Origin: Flavobacteriaceae bacterium
GTDB taxonomy: Bacteria; Bacteroidota; Bacteroidia; Flavobacteriales; Flavobacteriaceae
Length of the DNA: 64,000 nucleotides
Assembly (NCBI GenBank): GCA_947448525.1
Contig: CANFNV010000012.1
Span: 1 to 64,000, forward strand
Reading direction: 5' to 3'
Made by a program: the position numbers and the translations under genes. Position 1 is the stretch's first letter. Every line of letters begins with the position of its first letter. The notes below the pieces were generated by a model. The model ran no database searches. It was given only the letters and a program-made list of their open reading frames with translations, and was not told the origin of the DNA. Shown here piece by piece: positions 10,188-19,255 of this stretch.

Positions 10188-11798
10188 ATGAAAAAAACAT
10201 TTTTTTTATTTTTATTTCTAATTTCCTTTTGTGGATTTTCGCAAGAAGATGCTTGGGTCTATTTTAATGATAAACCAAATGCGACTGCTTTTTTTAGCAA
10301 CCCATTATCTGAACTTTCTCAAAGATCGTTAGATAGAAGAACTGCACAAAACATTTCTTTAGTAATAAATGATGCACCTCTAGAAGCTACTTATGTTTCT
10401 CAAATTACTGATGCTCCCGGAATATTAGTGATGGCAAATTCTAAATGGTTGAATTGTCTTCACATTCGAGGTAGTTTTGATGATATTCATGCTTTGTTGG
10501 CCTTTCCTTTTGTGAATCATGTTCATTTTGCAAATAATTCTCTTAATAATAAAATGGCTATTCCAACAACGATTTCTCCCGTGAATAAGAATTTAGACAT
10601 TCAAGCGAATTATAATTATGGTACTTCTGCAAATCAGATTCAAATGCTAAACGGACATTTATTGCACCAGGCTAATTACACCGGTACTGGAATAATTATT
10701 GCTGTTTTGGATGCAGGTTTCCCAAATGTGGATGTAATTGCTCCTTTTCAAAGGTTAAGAGATAATAATCAAATTTTGGGGGGATATGATTATGTTAACA
10801 AATCGACTAATTTTTATTCTGGTTTTGATCATGGTACGATGGTACTTTCTACAATGGGCGGTTATTTAGATGGGCAATTAATAGGTACCGCACCCGATGC
10901 AAAATATTATTTATATATTACCGAAGATGTTTCTTCAGAAAACCCTGTAGAAGAGAGTAATTGGGTAGAAGCTGCGGAACAAGCCGATAGAGATGGCGTA
11001 GATATTATTACCACTTCATTGGGATATTTTGCTTTTGATAATGTCAATTATGGACATACTTATTCGGATATGACTGGTAATACTGCTTTTGCTTCTCAAG
11101 GTGCAAATATAGCATTTACAAAAGGAATGATTGTACTTGCTAGTGCAGGAAATGAAGGTAATACTTCTGAACCTAATGTTGGAGTACCAGCTGAGGCAAA
11201 CAATGTATTAGCAATTGGAGCTGTAAAAGCAAATAGAACGATTGCATCTTTTAGTTCTGTTGGACCAAGTTTTGACGGAAGAATAAAGCCAGATGTAATG
11301 GCTCAAGGACAAAGTTCTATATTGTCTAACACTTCAGGGAACATTGTTTCAGGTAGCGGAACTTCCTTTTCTTGTCCAATTATGGCGGGAATGATCGCTA
11401 GCTTTTGGCAAGCTATTCCTTGGGCAACCAATACACAAGTGGTTCAGTTTGTTAAGCAATCTGCTGATAGATATTCTAATCCAGACAATCAATATGGATA
11501 TGGAATTCCCGATTTTCAATTGGCTTTGAATAATGCATTATTAAAAAATCAACAAAATGTATGGAATGATTTTAAAATAGCTCCAAATCCTACAACAGAT
11601 ATTGTTTCCGTTTCTTTTCCGACTGATTTTAATGACATAACCATTACTTTTTATAATGCTTTAGGGCAATTAATTATGGAAAAAAAGATGGGTACATCTT
11701 CTCCAACTATTTCGTTACAAACATTAAATTCTGGAGTATATTTTTATAAAATAGAAAGCAATTCCTTTTTTCAATCGGGAAAAGTTATTAAACAATAA
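10188..11798 (+). CDS. Secreted S8 subtilisin-like protease with T9SS sorting domain
   Basis: A serine protease expected outside the cell or on its surface. The ATG at 10188 gives a signal peptide (MKKTFFLFLFLISFCGFSQ); a start seven codons upstream would spoil it. The 536-aa product has the subtilase triad Asp175 (VLDAGF), His215 (FDHGTMV) and Ser393 (GSGTSFSCPIMAG), plus oxyanion Asn in ASAGNEGN. The last 70 residues form a type A T9SS sorting domain (APNPTTD, YNALGQLI, LNSGVYFYKI, GKVIKQ). It would cross the outer membrane through the type IX system, of which porQ is in this window. The substrate is unknown. Confidence 0.93.
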   Translation: MKKTFFLFLFLISFCGFSQEDAWVYFNDKPNATAFFSNPLSELSQRSLDRRTAQNISLVINDAPLEATYVSQITDAPGILVMANSKWLNCLHIRGSFDDIHALLAFPFVNHVHFANNSLNNKMAIPTTISPVNKNLDIQANYNYGTSANQIQMLNGHLLHQANYTGTGIIIAVLDAGFPNVDVIAPFQRLRDNNQILGGYDYVNKSTNFYSGFDHGTMVLSTMGGYLDGQLIGTAPDAKYYLYITEDVSSENPVEESNWVEAAEQADRDGVDIITTSLGYFAFDNVNYGHTYSDMTGNTAFASQGANIAFTKGMIVLASAGNEGNTSEPNVGVPAEANNVLAIGAVKANRTIASFSSVGPSFDGRIKPDVMAQGQSSILSNTSGNIVSGSGTSFSCPIMAGMIASFWQAIPWATNTQVVQFVKQSADRYSNPDNQYGYGIPDFQLALNNALLKNQQNVWNDFKIAPNPTTDIVSVSFPTDFNDITITFYNALGQLIMEKKMGTSSPTISLQTLNSGVYFYKIESNSFFQSGKVIKQ

Positions 11799-11808
11799 TT
11801 TGGCATAA

Positions 11809-12747
11809 ATGAATAAAATCACACAACTTTTCAATATACACTATCCAATTATTCAAGGAGGAATGATATGGAATTCGGGTTATAAATTAGCCAGTGCGGT
11901 AAGTAATGCAGGTGGCTTGGGTTTAATAGGAGCAGGTTCAATGTACCCTGATGTGTTGCGCGAACACATTCAAAAATGCAAAAAAGCTACTGATAAACCA
12001 TTCGGAGTAAACGTTCCTATGTTGTATCCCAATATCGAAGAAATCATCAACATTATTGTGGAAGAAGACGTGAAGATTGTCTTTACTTCTGCGGGTAATC
12101 CTAAAACGTGGACGTCTTTTTTGAAAACAAAAGGCATTACCGTGGTGCATGTGGTGAGCAGTTCTAAATTTGCCTTAAAAGCCCAAGAAGCTGGCGTTGA
12201 TGCTGTTGTGGCCGAAGGTTTTGAAGCTGGCGGACACAACGGTAGAGAAGAAACAACAACACTCACCTTGATTCCAATGGTGAAAGAAAATATATTGGTT
12301 CCATTAATTGCCGCAGGTGGAATTGCAACCGGGCGTGGAATGCTTGCTGCTATGGTTCTGGGTGCCGATGGTGTTCAAATGGGAAGTCGTTTTGTAGCAT
12401 CAACAGAAAGTTCGGCTCACGATAATTTTAAGAAAACCGTACTTGAAACTGGTGAAGGCGAAACACAATTGACCTTAAAAGAATTAGCACCGGTGCGATT
12501 AATTAAAAATAAATTCTTCGATGACTTGCAAGAGTTGTATGCTCAATGTCCGTCGAAAGAGGATTTGGAAAATTTATTGGGAAAACGAAGAGCCAAACGG
12601 GGTATGTTTGAAGGTGATTTAGTAGAAGGCGAACTAGAAATCGGACAAATTTCAGGATTGATTCACGAAATTAAACCAGCAGCCGATATTATCAAAGAAA
12701 TTATAACCGAATTTGAATTGGCAAAAAAAGAAGCAAGTAGTTTATGA
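11809..12747 (+). CDS. FabK / nitronate monooxygenase-family flavoprotein
   Basis: A 312-aa TIM-barrel FMN enzyme of the family containing enoyl-ACP reductase II (FabK) and nitronate monooxygenase. Visible motifs are YPIIQGGM near the N terminus, KPFGVNVPML, AEGFEAGGHNG with the family histidine, and the FMN phosphate loop PLIAAGGIATGRG. The pattern from residue 1 to 220 reads closer to Gram-positive FabK than to class I nitronate monooxygenases, so a role in fatty-acid elongation is possible, but sequence alone does not decide. The start is 10 bases after the protease stop, and its own stop overlaps the pafA start (ATGA), suggesting translational coupling. Confidence 0.85.
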   Translation: MNKITQLFNIHYPIIQGGMIWNSGYKLASAVSNAGGLGLIGAGSMYPDVLREHIQKCKKATDKPFGVNVPMLYPNIEEIINIIVEEDVKIVFTSAGNPKTWTSFLKTKGITVVHVVSSSKFALKAQEAGVDAVVAEGFEAGGHNGREETTTLTLIPMVKENILVPLIAAGGIATGRGMLAAMVLGADGVQMGSRFVASTESSAHDNFKKTVLETGEGETQLTLKELAPVRLIKNKFFDDLQELYAQCPSKEDLENLLGKRRAKRGMFEGDLVEGELEIGQISGLIHEIKPAADIIKEIITEFELAKKEASSL

Positions 12748-14354
12748 GAAAGTTATTTAGTCTATTGGTATTTGGTTTTGTGTTGCATCTTCAAGCTCAA
12801 GATCGTCCTAAATTGGTGGTTGGAATTGTAGTAGATCAAATGAAAATGGAATACTTATACCGATTTTCAAACGATTTTTCCGAAAATGGATTCAAGAGAT
12901 TGATGAACAACGGCTATGTTTTTCATAACATGCAATATAATTATATGCCAACCTACACTGGTCCTGGGCATGCTTCTATTTATACTGGAACTACGCCATC
13001 TGTACACGGAATTGTAGGCAACGAATGGTTCAGTCGTAAGTCAGGAAAAGAGAGATATTGTACCGAAGATGTTGCTGTAAAAACAGTAGGTGATGGTACT
13101 AAAGCAGAAGGGGAGATGTCTCCAAAAAATCTATTATCAACTACCGTTACAGATGAATTGCGGTTGGCCAACAACTTTAAAGGTAAAGTAATCGGAATGA
13201 GTTTAAAAGATAGAGGTGCAATTTTACCCGCTGGACATTTTGCAAATTGGGCTTTTTGGTACAGCAAAACAGGAGCTTTTATCACCAGTACTTTTTATGG
13301 TGATACATTACCAGATTGGGTAACGGATTTTAATAATGAAAAACACTATATGTACTACATTAATAAAGGTTGGGATTTGTTAAAACCGGCTGCTGCGTAT
13401 GACGAAAGTTTAGCAGATGAAAATCCTTATGAAGGAAAATTGAATGGTGCCAAACCTGTTTTTCCATACAATTTAAAAGAAATGTATGAGAAAAACGATG
13501 CAGGAATCATTCGTTCAACACCATTTGGGAATGATTTATTGGAAGAATTTGCCAAAAAAGCCATTGAGAAAGAAGCCTTAGGAAAAGACATAAATACCGA
13601 TTTTCTTACTGTGAGTTTCTCTTCTACCGATTATGTTGGGCACAATTTGGGACCGCGTTCTATGGAATTGCAAGATACCTACTTGCGTTTGGATTTGACC
13701 ATTGCCGATTTCTTGAACTATTTGGACAAAACGGTAGGTAAAGGAAATTATTTGGTTTTCTTAACTGCCGACCATGCGGGAGCTGAAAATACTAAGTTTT
13801 TAAGCGATAACAAATTCAATGTGACTAACGTTGAACCTAAAGAAATTAAAGCAGCATTGAAGAAATTTTCTACCGATACTTTTGGGGACGATTTGTTGCT
13901 GAATTATTCCAACTTCAATCTGTTTTTAAATAGAGAAATTATTAAAACCAAAGGATTGGATTTACAGAAAGTAAAACAAGCGTTCAAAGATTTTTTGATG
14001 ACCCAAGACCAAGTAAAACGCGTTTATACCGAAGAAGAAATTCTAGCGGCAACAGGAAACGATTTTTATTTGAACTGTATTGATAAAGGCTACGACCCAT
14101 CTGAAGATGGCGATATAGTAGTTTTGGACAAACCGGGTTATATTGAATATGGTGCTACCGGAACTTCCCATGGCACTCCATATAGTTATGATACCCATGT
14201 ACCTCTAATTTTTTATGGTTGGAATATTCCGAAAGGAGAATCCCACGACAGAAAAGAAATTACGCAAATAGCGCCAACGTTAGCACAAAAACTTAAAATT
14301 GCATTTCCCAACGGAACTGAAGCAAAGGTTTTAGTAGAGGTTTTGGAGAAATAA
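12744..14354 (+). CDS. pafA: PafA-type alkaline phosphatase
   Basis: Hydrolyses phosphate monoesters in the periplasm or at the surface; PafA enzymes are characteristic of Bacteroidota and are described as phosphate-irrepressible. The 536-aa product has a signal peptide ending in LQAQ and the alkaline-phosphatase fold: metal Asp31 (VVDQM), nucleophile Thr72 in TYTGPGH, Asn93 (VGNEWF), Lys155 and Arg157 in SLKDRGA, then the STDYVGHN, LTADHAG and TSHGTPYSYD metal sites. The Lys/Arg/Asn set in place of the E. coli PhoA arrangement is what marks PafA. It overlaps the upstream flavoprotein by four bases. No PhoB-type control can be read from the sequence. Confidence 0.9.
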   Translation: MRKLFSLLVFGFVLHLQAQDRPKLVVGIVVDQMKMEYLYRFSNDFSENGFKRLMNNGYVFHNMQYNYMPTYTGPGHASIYTGTTPSVHGIVGNEWFSRKSGKERYCTEDVAVKTVGDGTKAEGEMSPKNLLSTTVTDELRLANNFKGKVIGMSLKDRGAILPAGHFANWAFWYSKTGAFITSTFYGDTLPDWVTDFNNEKHYMYYINKGWDLLKPAAAYDESLADENPYEGKLNGAKPVFPYNLKEMYEKNDAGIIRSTPFGNDLLEEFAKKAIEKEALGKDINTDFLTVSFSSTDYVGHNLGPRSMELQDTYLRLDLTIADFLNYLDKTVGKGNYLVFLTADHAGAENTKFLSDNKFNVTNVEPKEIKAALKKFSTDTFGDDLLLNYSNFNLFLNREIIKTKGLDLQKVKQAFKDFLMTQDQVKRVYTEEEILAATGNDFYLNCIDKGYDPSEDGDIVVLDKPGYIEYGATGTSHGTPYSYDTHVPLIFYGWNIPKGESHDRKEITQIAPTLAQKLKIAFPNGTEAKVLVEVLEK

Positions 14355-14436
14355 CAGCTTTATATTTAAAATTAATGCTATGATGTTGCCCTTTTTATTT
14401 TTCCAAAATAAAGTTGCTAAATTGATATACATTTCT

Positions 14437-14466
14437 TTTGGATTTCATTCTATTTAATTACTTTTG
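14437..14466 (+). promoter_or_regulatory. sucC promoter
   Basis: TTTG at 14437-14440, an 18-base spacer and TACTTTTG at 14459-14466. The predicted leader is about 45 bases. Confidence 0.7.
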
Positions 14467-14517
14467 CGAAACATTTTTCTGAACTTGTTCCAGAACTTAA
14501 TACACAAACTTATACTT

Positions 14518-15711
14518 ATGAATATACACGAATATCAAGGAAAAGAAATTTTAGCAAAATATGGTGTACGCGTACAACGTGGAATTATTGCTAATAATGC
14601 TGTAGAAGCTGTCGCTGCTGCAAAACAACTAACTGCTGAAACGGGCACTAGTTGGTATGTAGTTAAAGCTCAAGTTCACGCAGGTGGAAGAGGTAAAGGA
14701 GGTGGTGTTAAATTGGCTAAGAATTTAGATCAAGTTACAGAAATTTCGGAGCAAATTATTGGAATGCAATTAATTACTCCCCAAACTCCACCAGAAGGTA
14801 AAAAAGTACACAAGGTCTTAATTGCGGAAGATGTATATTACCCGGGCGAAAGTGAAATTTCTGAATTTTATATGTCAATTTTATTGAATAGAGCTTCAGG
14901 AAAAAACATGATTATGTATTCTACTGAAGGTGGAATGGATATTGAAGAAGTGGCCGAACATACACCTCATCTAATTTTTACTGAAGAAATTGATCCACAA
15001 TTAGGATTGCAAGGTTTTCAGGCGAGAAGAGTGGCTTTTAATTTAGGACTATCTGGAAATGCTTTTAAAGAAATGGTGAAATTCGTAGATTCATTATACA
15101 ATGCGTATATTGGTTCTGATTCCTCAATGTTTGAAATTAATCCAGTTCTTAAAACATCAGATGATAAAATATTAGCAGTTGATGCTAAAGTAAATATTGA
15201 TGATAACGCTTTATACCGTCAGCCAAAATATGCTGAAATGCGAGATATTAGAGAAGAAAATCCAATTGAAGTGGAAGCTAAGGAAGCAGGATTGAATTAT
15301 GTTGATCTAGATGGAACTGTAGGATGTATGGTGAACGGAGCTGGTTTAGCAATGGCAACTATGGATTTGATTAAGTATGCAGGTTTTGAGCCGGCAAACT
15401 TCCTGGACGTAGGGGGAACTGCTGATGCAAAGCGTGTGGAATTGGCGTTTAGAATTATCTTAAAAGATCCAAATGTAAAAGCAATTTTGATTAATATCTT
15501 CGGAGGAATTGTTCGTTGTGACCGAGTTGCTCAAGGGGTTGTAGATGCTTACAAAAATATGGGTAATGCTATTAAAGTGCCAATTATAGTTCGTTTACAA
15601 GGTACCAATGCAGAAATCGCAAAAGAATTAATTGATAATTCAGGAATGCCAATATTATCTGCGGTTGAATTCCAAGAAGCTGCGGATCAGGTTCAAAAAG
15701 CGCTTTCTTAA
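14518..15711 (+). CDS. sucC: Succinyl-CoA synthetase (ADP-forming) beta subunit
   Basis: Forms succinate and nucleotide triphosphate from succinyl-CoA in the TCA cycle, in the cytoplasm. The ATG at 14518 gives the family start MNIHEYQGKEILAKYGV; a longer reading frame extends into the promoter. The 397-aa product has the ATP-grasp domain (VKAQVHAGGRGKGGGVK) and the C-terminal CoA-ligase domain (GCMVNGAGLAMATMD, NIFGGIVRCD). The alpha subunit gene sucD, needed for activity, is not adjacent: the gene is followed by a strong terminator and an opposite-strand gene. Separate sucC and sucD loci are therefore implied. Confidence 0.96.
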   Translation: MNIHEYQGKEILAKYGVRVQRGIIANNAVEAVAAAKQLTAETGTSWYVVKAQVHAGGRGKGGGVKLAKNLDQVTEISEQIIGMQLITPQTPPEGKKVHKVLIAEDVYYPGESEISEFYMSILLNRASGKNMIMYSTEGGMDIEEVAEHTPHLIFTEEIDPQLGLQGFQARRVAFNLGLSGNAFKEMVKFVDSLYNAYIGSDSSMFEINPVLKTSDDKILAVDAKVNIDDNALYRQPKYAEMRDIREENPIEVEAKEAGLNYVDLDGTVGCMVNGAGLAMATMDLIKYAGFEPANFLDVGGTADAKRVELAFRIILKDPNVKAILINIFGGIVRCDRVAQGVVDAYKNMGNAIKVPIIVRLQGTNAEIAKELIDNSGMPILSAVEFQEAADQVQKALS

Positions 15712-15735
15712 TTAGATAGAATTTATTTTATACAG

Positions 15736-15764
15736 AAAATCCCGAGTTCGCTCGGGATTTTTTT
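15736..15764. terminator. Bidirectional terminator with TTCG loop
   Basis: Stem AAAATCCCGAG closed by a TTCG tetraloop and followed by T residues, placed between sucC (+) and the DUF1456 gene (-). A-run and T-run on both sides suit termination in both directions. Confidence 0.85.
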
Positions 15765-15769
15765 AGGTT

Positions 15770-16210
15770 TTAATCTTTTTTATTCTTTCCGTTTTTATAT
15801 TGTACTTTTTCTACAATTTCAATTTTCTTAGTTGGTTTTTTAGCTGCAAATTTTGATTTAGAAGCAGGTTTTTTCTTGAAGTCACCCGGTTTAAACTCTT
15901 TTTTCGGAGTAGCTCCTTCCGATTTTGTAAATTCTTTTGGACGCGCTTCCGTTTTATGGATTGCAATAACGTCCATAGGATTTTTAGGATTTTCTTTAGT
16001 TCCACGTAAATGAATTACCAATCCGTTTAGAAAATTACGCAACACTTGATCGCCACATTCTACATATTTTGGATGATCGGCAGTACGAAAAAAGTTTCCT
16101 ATTTCACCTTTTGACATTCTGAAATCAACCAGCATTAAAATTTGTTCTATTTGGTCGTCACGCAGCATTAAAGCTACGCGTAGTTTTTTGAAAATATCGT
16201 TATTGTTCAT
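15770..16210 (-). CDS. DUF1456 (YehS-type) protein with basic tail
   Basis: A 146-aa protein whose first 95 residues contain two copies of the DUF1456 unit (NNNDIFKKLRVALMLRDDQI and LRNFLNGLVIHLRG halves, with FRTADHPKYVECGDQ between). The function of the family is unknown. The C-terminal 50 residues are low complexity and rich in Lys, Pro and Phe (KPGDFKKKPASKSKF), which would suit nucleic-acid or ribosome contact, but that is inference. It shares a bidirectional terminator with sucC. The esterase upstream on the same strand ends 90 bases away. Confidence 0.8.
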   Translation of the reverse strand: MNNNDIFKKLRVALMLRDDQIEQILMLVDFRMSKGEIGNFFRTADHPKYVECGDQVLRNFLNGLVIHLRGTKENPKNPMDVIAIHKTEARPKEFTKSEGATPKKEFKPGDFKKKPASKSKFAAKKPTKKIEIVEKVQYKNGKNKKD

Positions 16211-16300
16211 TGTTTAATTTGTTTAATATTATTTGACTTAGTTTAAAGTTTTTTTAAGATGTAACCAAATTAAACACTTAAACTTTTAAACGATTAATCC

Positions 16301-17101
16301 TTAGAATAGCCAAAGGTACGCTTTTTTGAAACCTTCGCGCCATAATTTTTCATTGTGTTTTCCACCTTTAACAATGATTTTTTTATTGAGCATTTGACAT
16401 TCGCAGCGTTTCGAGTTGATTTGGTATTCCATGTAATTCAAGTCTCTAACCATATCATCATCTTCATTATCGCCGCAAAGAAAATAGATTTTGGTTTTGA
16501 AGGTTTTGGTTAGCTTCATTAATTCGAAAATTTCTTTTCGGTTGAACCAAAAAGAAGGGGAGAAGCAACCCACTTTTCCAAATACTTCTGGATATTTTAT
16601 TGCACCATAAAAAGAAACCAATCCACCAAGGGAACTTCCCCAAAGTCCTGTATTTTTATTATTGGATTTGGTTTTGTAGGTTTTGTCTACAAAAGGTTTT
16701 AGAGTTTCCACAATAAATTTTAGATAATTGTCTGCATTTCCGCCACTGTATTTTTTGTTTTTGAATGGTGTTAATTCGTCCGTTCGTTTTTCTCCACCAT
16801 TTTCAATTCCTATAATAATTACTTGTGCTGAAATGCTGTCTAGTGTTTCGTCAATATTCCATTCGCCTGCATAGGAAGTTTTGGTATCAAATAAATTTTG
16901 CCCATCGTGCATATAAATTACGGAATATTTTTTTTTTGAATTTAATGTATAATCTTTCGGAAGATATATCCAAATCTTCTTTGTTGCTTTCAATTGAGGT
17001 GCTTCAATACTAAAAGTCGAAACTTGTATATTAGCGGTACTTTCTTGTCCATTAATAGTCCCAAAGAAGAGAAGGAATAGAAAGGTTACTATGACTTTCA
17101 A
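16301..17101 (-). CDS. Exported esterase (alpha/beta hydrolase, esterase D / Fes-like)
   Basis: A 266-aa hydrolase of the putative esterase family that includes enterochelin esterase-like and feruloyl esterase-like enzymes. It has a signal peptide (KVIVTFLFLLFFGTINGQ), the YMHDGQNLFD motif and the nucleophile elbow GLWGSSLGG; the C-terminal GGKHNEKLW carries the likely catalytic His. The start codon is TTG at 17101: no ATG lies in frame upstream before a stop, and the next Met is past the signal peptide. Substrate unknown. It is divergent from the TerB-like gene, 58 bases away. Confidence 0.82.
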   Translation of the reverse strand: MKVIVTFLFLLFFGTINGQESTANIQVSTFSIEAPQLKATKKIWIYLPKDYTLNSKKKYSVIYMHDGQNLFDTKTSYAGEWNIDETLDSISAQVIIIGIENGGEKRTDELTPFKNKKYSGGNADNYLKFIVETLKPFVDKTYKTKSNNKNTGLWGSSLGGLVSFYGAIKYPEVFGKVGCFSPSFWFNRKEIFELMKLTKTFKTKIYFLCGDNEDDDMVRDLNYMEYQINSKRCECQMLNKKIIVKGGKHNEKLWREGFKKAYLWLF

Positions 17102-17159
17102 ATAGATTAATTTTTAAGTTTTAATAAAAAAGAATATTTTAGCCAAAATAATCATTTTG

Positions 17160-17561
17160 ATGAATACAAAAGCACAAAAGTTAAGTTTATTACATGATAT
17201 GATTGCCTTTGCAATTGTAGATGGTAAATTGCATGAAAGAGAATATATCTTTATTTGTATGATTGCTTTAGAACTTGGTATATGCAAAGTGGAATTGAAA
17301 CAACTTTTTCACGAAGAAAACAAGTCTGAAATTATCAAAAAGGAATTTGAACGGATTCAGCAATTCTACAGATTAGCTCTTTTGATGCATTGTGATAGTG
17401 TTTTGCATGAAAGAGAAGTTGTGAAAATTCATGAAATAGGAATTACTATGGGATTAAATCCATTCGCGATAAAACGTGTTTTAAAAGCCATGGAACAATC
17501 GCCAACTCGAATGCTCTCTCCCGATTATTTGTTAGAAATTTTTCATGAGCAGCATAATTAG
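17160..17561 (+). CDS. TerB-like helical protein
   Basis: A 133-aa, all-helical cytoplasmic protein resembling the TerB fold: two repeats, each with an Asp-x-x-Leu-His-Glu-Arg-Glu signature (DGKLHEREY and DSVLHEREV), about 65 residues apart. TerB proteins were named from tellurite resistance and are proposed to bind metal near membranes, but most single-domain members have no proven role. A TTG precedes the ATG by one codon; I take the ATG. It is divergent from the esterase, and the gene downstream is convergent, so it is monocistronic. Confidence 0.7.
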   Translation: MNTKAQKLSLLHDMIAFAIVDGKLHEREYIFICMIALELGICKVELKQLFHEENKSEIIKKEFERIQQFYRLALLMHCDSVLHEREVVKIHEIGITMGLNPFAIKRVLKAMEQSPTRMLSPDYLLEIFHEQHN

Positions 17562-17660
17562 GGTTTTAAATAATTAAGATTCCACTGTGATTATATTTTC
17601 TAAGTATTTGCGCAGGAAAGTAGGATAAAAAAAACAACTTTTCAATTTAGGATTTTAGAA

Positions 17661-19130
17661 TTATTTAGATACTTCTTCAACTACTCTGCTTGGGTCGTAA
17701 CCAAATAATTTATGTCTTTTTATCAAGTCGGAGATGCCTTTTGGTAACATGCGTTCCCACCCAGGTATTCCTTTTGTAATCATGCGCAGTACTTCTCTAG
17801 AGAAAATTTTAAGGTTTTCTTTATCAGAAACAGGAACGTCAACCACTTTTCCATTGTAAGCGAAGAATTTATATAATTCTTTCATTCGAGGATGTACTTT
17901 CAAACTTTGTGAGGTAACTATTTCTCCGTTTTCTTCCATAGGATAGAGATATACTTTCAAATCGCGATAGAATAATTTTCCGAACGCTTCTAGAATTCCA
18001 CCACTCAAATGACGGTAATATTTTTCATCAAAAATATCCACCAAATTGTTAACTCCCATTACCAATCCCATACGGGCTTTGGTATAACTAGAAAAATATT
18101 CTACTACTTTATAATATTCTTGAAAATTTGAAATCATTACCGTTTGTCCTAAAGAACAAAGTAATTCGGCTCTGTCCATAAAATCGCGTTCGTCAATTTC
18201 ACCTTCAGAACGAAGATTGGAAAGCGTAATTTCAAAAATCACAAAAGTATTTTCTTTCTCCACTTTATTTTCTTGAACAAACATTTCTAAGGATCGATCA
18301 AGCATGTCCATGTTTACATTGGTTACGGGACGAAAACTTCCTCGTAAAGCAAGTATGTTTTTTTTGTATAAAACGGCTGCAGGCAAAATGTTATGGCCAT
18401 CGGGACTAAACATTACTGCATCGGTCATACCGTTTTTAACCAATTGCAAACTCATCAATCGATTGTCAACATTGGCAAATCGAGGTCCAGAAAAGTTGAT
18501 GGTGTCAATTTCTAATTGGTCTTTATCTAAATGGTCGTATAAATACCGAAGTAATTTTTTAGGGTCATTGTATTTATAATAAGCTCCATAAATAAGATTT
18601 ACGCCAAGAACTCCTAGTGTTTCTTGTTGCAATCGTGCATCGGTTTCTTTAAAACGAATGTGTAGTGTAATCTCGTTGTATTCTTCATCCGGTTCAACTT
18701 GGTATTTTATTCCAACCCAACCATGACCTTTAAATTGTTTAGCAAAATCAATAGTTGCAACGGTATTGGCGTAACTAAAAAACATTTTATTAGGATGTTT
18801 ATCTCGGTCTAAACGTTTTTCAATTAAATCAACTTCATGCGACAGCATCTTTTTTAATCGACTTTCGGTTACATATCGTCCATCAGCTTCTATTCCATAA
18901 ATGGCATCGCTAAAATCTTTGTCATAGGCAGACATAGCTTTTGCAATAGTTCCAGAAGACCCGCCCGATCTAAAAAAATGCCTAACTGTTTCTTGACCCG
19001 CGCCAATTTCGGCAAAGGTTCCATAGATATTTTCATTAAGGTTGATGCGTAATGCTTTATCCTTTATTGAAGGCACATGCTCAATTATTCTATCGCCTTT
19101 TAATTTAATATCTAATCCAGAATTTTCCAT
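17661..19130 (-). CDS. Conserved protein of unknown function (489 aa)
   Basis: I do not recognise a characterised family. The protein opens MENSGLDIKLKGDRIIEHVP and then has an unusually conserved-looking stretch, YGTFAEIGAGQETVRHFF followed by RSGGSSGTIAKAMSAYDK, with no signal peptide or membrane segment. The AEIGAGQET motif and several Asp-rich loops (FSPDGHNILPAAVLYKK, MVSDKENLK-like basic end) suggest a soluble enzyme, but no standard catalytic signature is evident. The start is the ATG at 19130: a TTG at 19151 lies inside the predicted -7 box. Single gene with its own promoter, divergent from the MBL gene. Confidence 0.8.
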   Translation of the reverse strand: MENSGLDIKLKGDRIIEHVPSIKDKALRINLNENIYGTFAEIGAGQETVRHFFRSGGSSGTIAKAMSAYDKDFSDAIYGIEADGRYVTESRLKKMLSHEVDLIEKRLDRDKHPNKMFFSYANTVATIDFAKQFKGHGWVGIKYQVEPDEEYNEITLHIRFKETDARLQQETLGVLGVNLIYGAYYKYNDPKKLLRYLYDHLDKDQLEIDTINFSGPRFANVDNRLMSLQLVKNGMTDAVMFSPDGHNILPAAVLYKKNILALRGSFRPVTNVNMDMLDRSLEMFVQENKVEKENTFVIFEITLSNLRSEGEIDERDFMDRAELLCSLGQTVMISNFQEYYKVVEYFSSYTKARMGLVMGVNNLVDIFDEKYYRHLSGGILEAFGKLFYRDLKVYLYPMEENGEIVTSQSLKVHPRMKELYKFFAYNGKVVDVPVSDKENLKIFSREVLRMITKGIPGWERMLPKGISDLIKRHKLFGYDPSRVVEEVSK

Positions 19131-19148
19131 AAAATATATAATTCTTTG

Positions 19149-19156
19149 CAAAGTTA
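19149..19156 (-). promoter_or_regulatory. -7 box for the 489-aa protein
   Basis: On the minus strand this reads TAACTTTG, 18 bases upstream of the ATG at 19130. It rules out the TTG start at 19151. No clear -33 element. Confidence 0.5.
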
Positions 19157-19162
19157 GTAAAT

Positions 19163-19197
19163 TGGTACTTTAATAAAAGATATTTGTTTTAATTTTG
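19163..19197 (+). promoter_or_regulatory. Promoter of the MBL hydrolase cluster
   Basis: TTG at 19163-19165 and TAATTTTG at 19190-19197 with a 24-base spacer, 58 bases before the MBL start. It lies back to back with the minus-strand box at 19149-19156. Confidence 0.5.
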
Positions 19198-19255
19198 TAA
19201 TAAAATTATAGAAATACATTTCGTTTCTTGTTTTCACAATCAAAAACCATCCAAC

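Noticed and set aside
19131..19151. TTG start for the 489-aa protein
   Set aside because: The codon overlaps the minus-strand -7 box TAACTTTG; the ATG at 19130 is the plausible start.
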